The notes beneath the pieces were generated by a model that was not told the DNA's origin, ran no database searches, and worked only from the letters and a program-made list of their open reading frames with translations. A DNA stretch of 64,000 nt from Pteria penguin (Eukaryota; Mollusca; Bivalvia; Pterioida; Pteriidae), in NCBI GenBank assembly GCA_035048485.1, contig CM068581.1, positions 64,147,393 through 64,211,392 on the forward strand, in the 5' to 3' direction. Below are positions 59,001 to 64,000 of the stretch, piece after piece. How positions within the stretch are numbered: position 1 is the first letter of the stretch; every line of letters begins with the position of its first letter. A program made the position numbers and the translations under genes.

Positions 59001-62000
59001 ATTGAGGTTATAAAACTTCTCAGATGTGCTCAAAGTTGAGCATATACGTAAATATTTTAATATTGGTAAATATTTTACTCTAATCCATGCTCATAACATC
59101 TATAACCTCTACCAATCTCAAACTCTATCAGCGATCTCTACTGAGCACATTCTCTGAGTTTGAGCAAGGACTCTGAGTTGAGCATGGTAAAAGTTTTATA
59201 ACCTTTGGGCCAGATCAAAGAGATTCCTATAGTCTACCAGCTAGTACACTACAGAGAACAACTATTGTTCAGTTGTCTTGTCATCGCCACGATGTTTGTT
59301 AAGTCTAAGCTACTAATCACCACGATCTTCGCTCTTTAACTGACCTATAGTGAACGCGGAATCACTGCAAATCACCATAACCATCGCGGTGAATCACTGC
59401 AGCATTGTGGGTATTCTGCGCTGACCCTACTACATGTATCTACTAATATGTATACGCATGTGTAAACCATGGTGAAATAATTTTTTTAAATACTCATCGA
59501 GTATGTTCAGCATTCAGTTAAGCAAATAACGTAAGTTTTAATAAAATTCAGAACATGATCCTATTATTAATGATTTCAGTACTGCGAATGTAGCATAAGA
59601 CTTCCGAATTGAAATGCCCTACACTAATTATTGTCTCAGGTGATATTTCTCATCAGCTTTTATGTCATCTTGCATAAAAATCAATGAGGAATCTGAAGAC
59701 AAATACCTGTATCATAAAACACAAAAAGGCGAACAGAAAAAAAACTTTCGACAATTTCGTTTGTAGAAAGACAAGGGTTTGAGTTTACTTTGACGACAGT
59801 TTGATTAAAAACATTTCTATCTATTCTGTTTTTGCTGCATACACGTAGTAAATACAGAATAAATAGCAGTGCTTTAAATCAGATTGCTTCTTGCAATTGT
59901 GAAAGTGTGAGAAAAATTGTATTTTGTAATGATAATTTAAATAAGTCTAAAACAAAGGGTCTATGCCGTGGAAGTATCCCCTGAATCAGACTTGAAACAT
60001 ATTGTTGTATTCGTAGCGTACAAGGAATTGGCTGACGGGTTAGAATGATCGACAACAAGACATCTTTAGGGGTTACTCAACTAATTATAACTCTCCAAAA
60101 CACTTGCAATATTCATAGGTTTACAAATTTTAATAACTTTTACTCAGTTTTGAGAATGGCTTGGATTTAAATTTCTTTGATGGGCATCATAACAAAGAAC
60201 AGGTTATTACAATTTAATTAATTTAAAGGCTTTCAACTACAGTCAGAATTCCTTTCTGACATGCCACCCCTTTAATTGTTTACTATTTTCAAACGCCTAT
60301 TCTAAAAATGTTAACATAAATGTTATTATGAACTTTCACCACTAAATTTAGACACATGTTTTCTCGTCTATATTTTTCTCATATTTAATCTATTAGTTTT
60401 TAAACAATTTAGAACGTCTTTGCAAATATTGTGATTATTAATAATGCATCGAAATGAAAATAAATGGTTTGAAACAAATAACCCTCAACCAAAATCATTC
60501 ATCTTACACCTCAATATTTAGATTATATTATAAGATGCTTAAATGTATGTTCAATAGGTATACGATGTATAGCCCTAATGAACCGCAATGTTGCGATGAA
60601 TCATCGCGATTGACCATTGTGGTGACGAAGTATAGTGTGGTGATTTGCGGCAATGTGAACATAATAATCCACATCAAAATAATCAGCCTCGATACATGGA
60701 AAATTGGACAATCCGCAATCTCTGTAGTGTAGGTGCTTCAAACGAAATCTTCAAAATTACCGAGTGTGGTGCTACAAGCAAATTCAGAGAATTGTGGTCC
60801 CCCGGTTTGGGGGTTCTATCAGTAAGGGTGCAGTGATCTGTGACATATTGTCATGGTTGTGCATGTCTACAGACACACATTCCAAATATGAAGGCCCTAA
60901 ATCTAACAGGTAAAAGTTACAATGAAGTAGGTCAAAGGTCACGGTCAAGGTCCCTTGATAAAAATTTTGGTACCAACGGAAAGGTATTGCAATTAGGGAC
61001 ACACATGCCAAATATGAAGGCTACATGTCTTACAGTTAAAAAGTTATGACCAAGGTTAAAGTTTTTGGGACAAACGGCAGACGGACGAATAAGATTTAAT
61101 GTCCCCTTGCTTTCACAAAAAGAGGGGACAAAATAAATCTAGTACCATCTCACTTTTGATAAAACATCAATGTTACTCAATATTGTATGTATGTATAATC
61201 TTTTTTCTATGACGACTGTGTTACCTGTTACTATTTTGTCTACTTTCAACATCATTGCTCCCCTGTCTAATGCCTGACGGCGAAACACTCCACAAAATGT
61301 ACCTACAAGCACAAAATACAAGTACAAAATACACTTAGTTTATATCAAAGACAGTAAAACAATAAGGTATTTACTTATCAAATTTGATAAAACAAATTGG
61401 AATTGGACAATCTTTGATCAACTGGACTTCGAATCAGTTAAGTGAGATACACTCTCATATATTGTTCACAATTATCATAAAAAACTACAATGAATGTCCT
61501 TAGTGCACCAATTCTTGACTACACTGATACAATGATTGTGAGAATGATGACTAATGGTCGCACTAACTCACAACTAATTAAACATAACACAAAACTCTTT
61601 TTCAACAATTTTATGCTTAAGTTTACAAATGTTTATCAAAGTTGACAAAAGTACAATGTTAAGTAAGTGTTAACTGGAGACCATTTGCTCACCATTATGT
61701 TTCTACACCATTAGAAAAATGTGGTACAAATGAGCAGATTGCCCAATCCTTAACTGGAAATTCCAAAAAGAACAAGAAACCACTAAAAATGGAATGGTAG
61801 AATTGCAAAGCAAATTCGAAACAAGGTCAAAAGTCATGGTATTAATTGAAAACACTCGTCAAGAAACCACTAAAGACGGTATGGCCAAATTGCAAAGCAA
61901 ATTCGAAACAAGGTCAAGGTCACAATGTCAAAATCATGGTATCACTTGAAAGCACTTGTCAAGAAACCGCTAAAGATGGTATGGCCAAATTGCAAAGCAA

Positions 62001-63719
62001 ATTAGAAACAAGGTCAAGGTCAAATGGTATCAATTGAAGCACATGTAAGAAAGACCCTATGTGTGAAGTATCAAAGCCCTACTCCTACTTATTCAAAATA
62101 TATAGCCAAAATTAAAATTTGTTAAAAGTAGTTCAAATTTCAAGGTCAAGGTCACTAGGTCAAAAGTCATGGCATAATTTGAAAGCTCTGGTCATAAGGA
62201 ACCTGTGTGTGGAGTATTATGTTAACAATCCTCTAATCTGCCGAGATTTTGCTTAAACCAGAAACTTTAGCCAAAATATTTACGGACAGACAGATGGATA
62301 GACAGACATCACCAATCTATAGACCAGAATTGCTTTGCAATCCAGCCAAAACGCATGTAATAAACGTTGAACATAATCAAGTACCATATATCAATTGGCA
62401 TACGTCTCTCTAATCAGACATCACACACTTACAGTTATTCTTAAGTCCAATCTGTTTAACAATGGCATCCATTGTCCATCCATACAGCTCCTGTATAAAA
62501 CAAATAGCAATTTTAATGTACTGTTTATTGTTGCTTTAACTGAAATCATATTAATTCCAGACCACACAGTTAAGTAATTATGATTAATACCATAGAGAAA
62601 TCCTATCTGATAGGTTCAAAAAGAAGTTGTCAAAGTTTTGCACGAAGACACTTAGCTGAGTTAACGGTAATTGCTTTCTCCTTCAAAAAATATACCTGTT
62701 CTAGGTCTTACCTCATAGGAAACAATTTTAAGTGGTAAATCATACTGAATCTGATTCCTCTTCACTGTCTGCAATAGAAATATAGAAACTCTATATCAAT
62801 TTACCATTCCATTTATGCTTTAGAAATTGTGAAATCAGATGCTGTCACAATAATTTACACTTCAGTCATACCTCGAATAACTACTGAAAATGTATTGTGA
62901 CGTCACCAAATTCAACAATTATTCCACAAAAGTGATGGGTTAATTATAACAGGAAGCAATCTAATATTATTTCACAACATTACTATATTCTTGATGATAA
63001 GAGCTAGCAAGTATTGCTCAGAAAATGAAGGATTTTCAAACCAGAATTCAATTCAACCTTCACATTATATTTTCTTGTATTTCAAATGAGAAATAAGCCT
63101 ATAGGGCAAGTCTCATTAAATACATTCCATGTACATATAATCATGGCTGTGTAATCCCTTTGCAAGAGTCATACTTATTGAGCATGCAATATTATTACAG
63201 TTCACATGTGATAACTTGCAGGGTAAGGGACCTCAAAATCACTCCAAGTTTTGGTAGGTTTCTAAGTTTCTCTGTTGTTAATAAAATGAATAGAAATGTT
63301 GTCAGGAAGGCAAGATTACTTTGAGTTTTGGGTGTTTTACCGTTTTCAACATACAGGTTATGGAAGTTTGACTATATTACATACTTTTGAAAAATACAGA
63401 ATGAGATGTACATGTATGCACAAATATACATGCATATTATACATATTACATTTCATTGCTTATTTGTTATTTGATGATGTCACTCACATCAGGAATATTC
63501 AGCACCATGTACTATGGTGGCTAGTTTTAGTTATTCTCTCCTCTTTCCCCTATCCCTTCTCACTTTATACATACTTTCATGGTACATAATTTATACAAAC
63601 CTCTAGAGAGTCATCTCTGTACCCCGTAATTCCTTCATCCACTGATAACAGCACTAGGTTCAGGCCGTAACTGTATCGGTCATTCAAAACTTTCATAACA
63701 TATGCCAAAACTGTAGAAT
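53008..63719 (-). CDS. CTU1: CTU1, cytosolic tRNA 2-thiolation (U34 thiouridylase) subunit; N-terminus outside window
   Basis: Exons in coding order: 63719-63601, 62768-62712, 62490-62433, 61302-61225, 58454-58413, 58077-58028, 57852-57788, 57492-57427, 55592-55534, 55405-55346, 54502-54415, 53667-53631, 53235-53008; GT/AG throughout, 334 codons in frame. With CTU2 this enzyme puts sulfur, delivered by URM1, on wobble U34 of tRNA-Lys, -Glu and -Gln. Seen: (K)[10 protein letters not shown] after the PP-loop, [27 protein letters not shown], active-site [57 protein letters not shown], the zinc-binding [34 protein letters not shown]. The SGGK half of the PP-loop and the N-terminal Cys pair are upstream of the window. 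The C-terminus carries a CDKS repeat unlike the family. It converges on gene C. Confidence 0.95.
53073..53172 (-). repeat. 12-bp coding minisatellite encoding (CDKS)n in CTU1
   Basis: Minus-strand units TGTGACAAATCA and TGTGATAAATCA alternate (a 24-bp higher-order unit) about eight times, inside the last exon. Each unit encodes Cys-Asp-Lys-Ser. The plus strand is also open here but has no gene context. Confidence 0.95.
53968..54235 (-). repeat. tRNA-headed SINE, copy 5 (minus)
   Basis: Inverse order of the other copies: TGTTTTACGTCGTATCACGT, CATCTGCCTGATGCAATGCG, GTAGTGAGAGATCTTTTATG, GACATGGGACCTCGG, and a decayed head near 54190-54235. Between CTU1 exons 54502-54415 and 53667-53631. Confidence 0.82.
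56050..56640 (+). repeat. 'GGTCAAGGTCGC' repeat ending GGTGAGCTAAAAA
   Basis: Two internal copies of ACAGA(A/C)AG(G/A)TCTAGCCATA ... GAAAG(T/C)TCTACCCC...AGT, then GAAGGTCAAGGTCGCTGGGT and the end TTTGAGCTGGTGAGCTAAAA. Of the same general style as the 50.8-, 60.8- and 61.7-kb repeats. In a CTU1 intron. Confidence 0.6.
57165..57400 (+). repeat. Dispersed repeat family R1, copy 4
   Basis: ACCAAGGACATGCACACAAA, AATATTCGATTGTGCTGCAG, TTACGATACCGACTTTGGAC, CACCCACCTTCCCACTCACC, GCAAAAGCAGCACAATCAAAG. It ends only about 27 nt from a CTU1 exon. Confidence 0.8.
58455..60835. other. CTU1 intron; only weak repeats
   Basis: No exon. Loose inverse similarity is seen between 58905-58940 and 59185-59210 (TTCTAAAACTTTT / AAAAGTTTTATAACC), and GCGATG/CATCGC strings occur near 59280-59400 and 60580-60650. 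None is strong enough to call an element. Confidence 0.35.
60836..61135 (+). repeat. 'AAATATGAAGGC' repeat containing a DR1-type AGGTCAAAGGTCA
   Basis: Two internal copies of ACACACAT(T/G)CCAAATATGA AGGC. AGGTCA-A-AGGTCA is at 60929-60941, followed by CGGTCAAGGTCC. The end is CCCCTTGCTTTCACAAAAAG AGGGGACAAA. In the CTU1 intron before the CTFC exon. Confidence 0.6.
61747..62352 (+). repeat. 'Tail GACCAGAATTGCTTTGCAATCC' repeat, copy 2
   Basis: Three tandem internal copies of CACTAAAGACGGTATGGCCA AATTGCAAAGCAAATTCGAA ACAAGGTCAAGG-like sequence, GACAGACAGATGG, and the end AGACCAGAATTGCTTTGCAA TCCAGCC. It ends about 80 nt before the CTU1 exon at 62433. Confidence 0.7.
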
Positions 63720-63879
63720 CTGAAAATTTCATACATTGGTGAAAACACATAAGAAATTTATTGTTCTCTGACACTTGTTTAATCAAGTCAAAATATTACC
63801 TAACCTACTAAAAGAAGAAAGTAAAGTTACTGACTCAACCGTATAACAGAAGTCACCATGGAAATATACAGTATATAGT

Positions 63880-63972
63880 GTAATGACAAGGACACCACAA
63901 AAATATTTGATTATAGTGCAGTTATGATACAGACTTAGGACGGTCATTTGATATGACAGTTAAATTCTACTT
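63880..63972 (+). repeat. Dispersed repeat family R1, copy 5 (partial)
   Basis: ATGACAAGGACACCACAAAAA TATTTGATTATAGTGCAGTT ATGATACAGACTTAGGACGG TCATTTGAT. The rest of 63720-64000 is CTU1 intron with no exon visible. Confidence 0.65.
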
Positions 63973-64000
63973 TTTACAATGTCAGACGAAGTTTTCACTT

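Noticed and set aside
59280..60660. A possible 1.3-kb element bounded by GCGATG-rich inverse ends
   Set aside because: The ends match too loosely by eye to call TIRs, and there are no flanking repeats.

Overview
The window looks like nuclear DNA of an animal, most likely a bivalve or other mollusc. That is an inference from intron-rich genes with GT/AG junctions, AT-rich DNA, tRNA-headed SINEs, 'AGCTCACCTGAGC' and 'AAGGTCAAGGTCA' repeats, and Penelope-type retroelement remains. I see no bacterial-style operon, CRISPR array or functional RNA gene.

Layout. Three tandem plus-strand SLC22-type (organic cation/anion transporter-like, major facilitator superfamily) genes fill 1.65-50.5 kb. Gene A is 1654-15453 (10 exons, 531 aa), gene B is 18018-29729 (9 exons certain, about 518 aa, 3' end uncertain), and gene C is 39615-50479 (10 exons, 537 aa). 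Exons 1-8 are 143, 196, 104, 155, 169, 228, 224 and 182 nt in every copy, so the three arose by whole-gene duplication. Facing them on the minus strand is CTU1, the cytosolic tRNA 2-thiolation (U34 thiouridylase) catalytic subunit. Its last 13 exons are at 53008-63719; the N-terminal exon(s) lie beyond the window.

Between and inside the genes are many mobile elements. The most striking is at 30.5-33.66 kb: two nearly identical 1.3-kb arms, head to head, each carrying the linker and GIY-YIG endonuclease end of a Penelope-like retroelement. One arm has an in-frame 123-bp deletion next to a 219-bp in-frame tandem duplication. Other repeats are five SINEs, four fragments of a second reverse-transcriptase element, about eleven copies of a conserved 3'-tail core, at least seven inverted-repeat (MITE-like) elements, a 51-bp minisatellite and a 26-bp tandem array in gene C introns, and several microsatellites.

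Functionally, the transporters would move small organic solutes across a plasma membrane. CTU1 is an unrelated housekeeping tRNA-modification gene that converges on the cluster. Its C-terminus carries a Cys-Asp-Lys-Ser tetrapeptide repeat built from a 12-bp minisatellite. Hammerhead-ribozyme-like cores occur in both Penelope arms and in another dispersed repeat.
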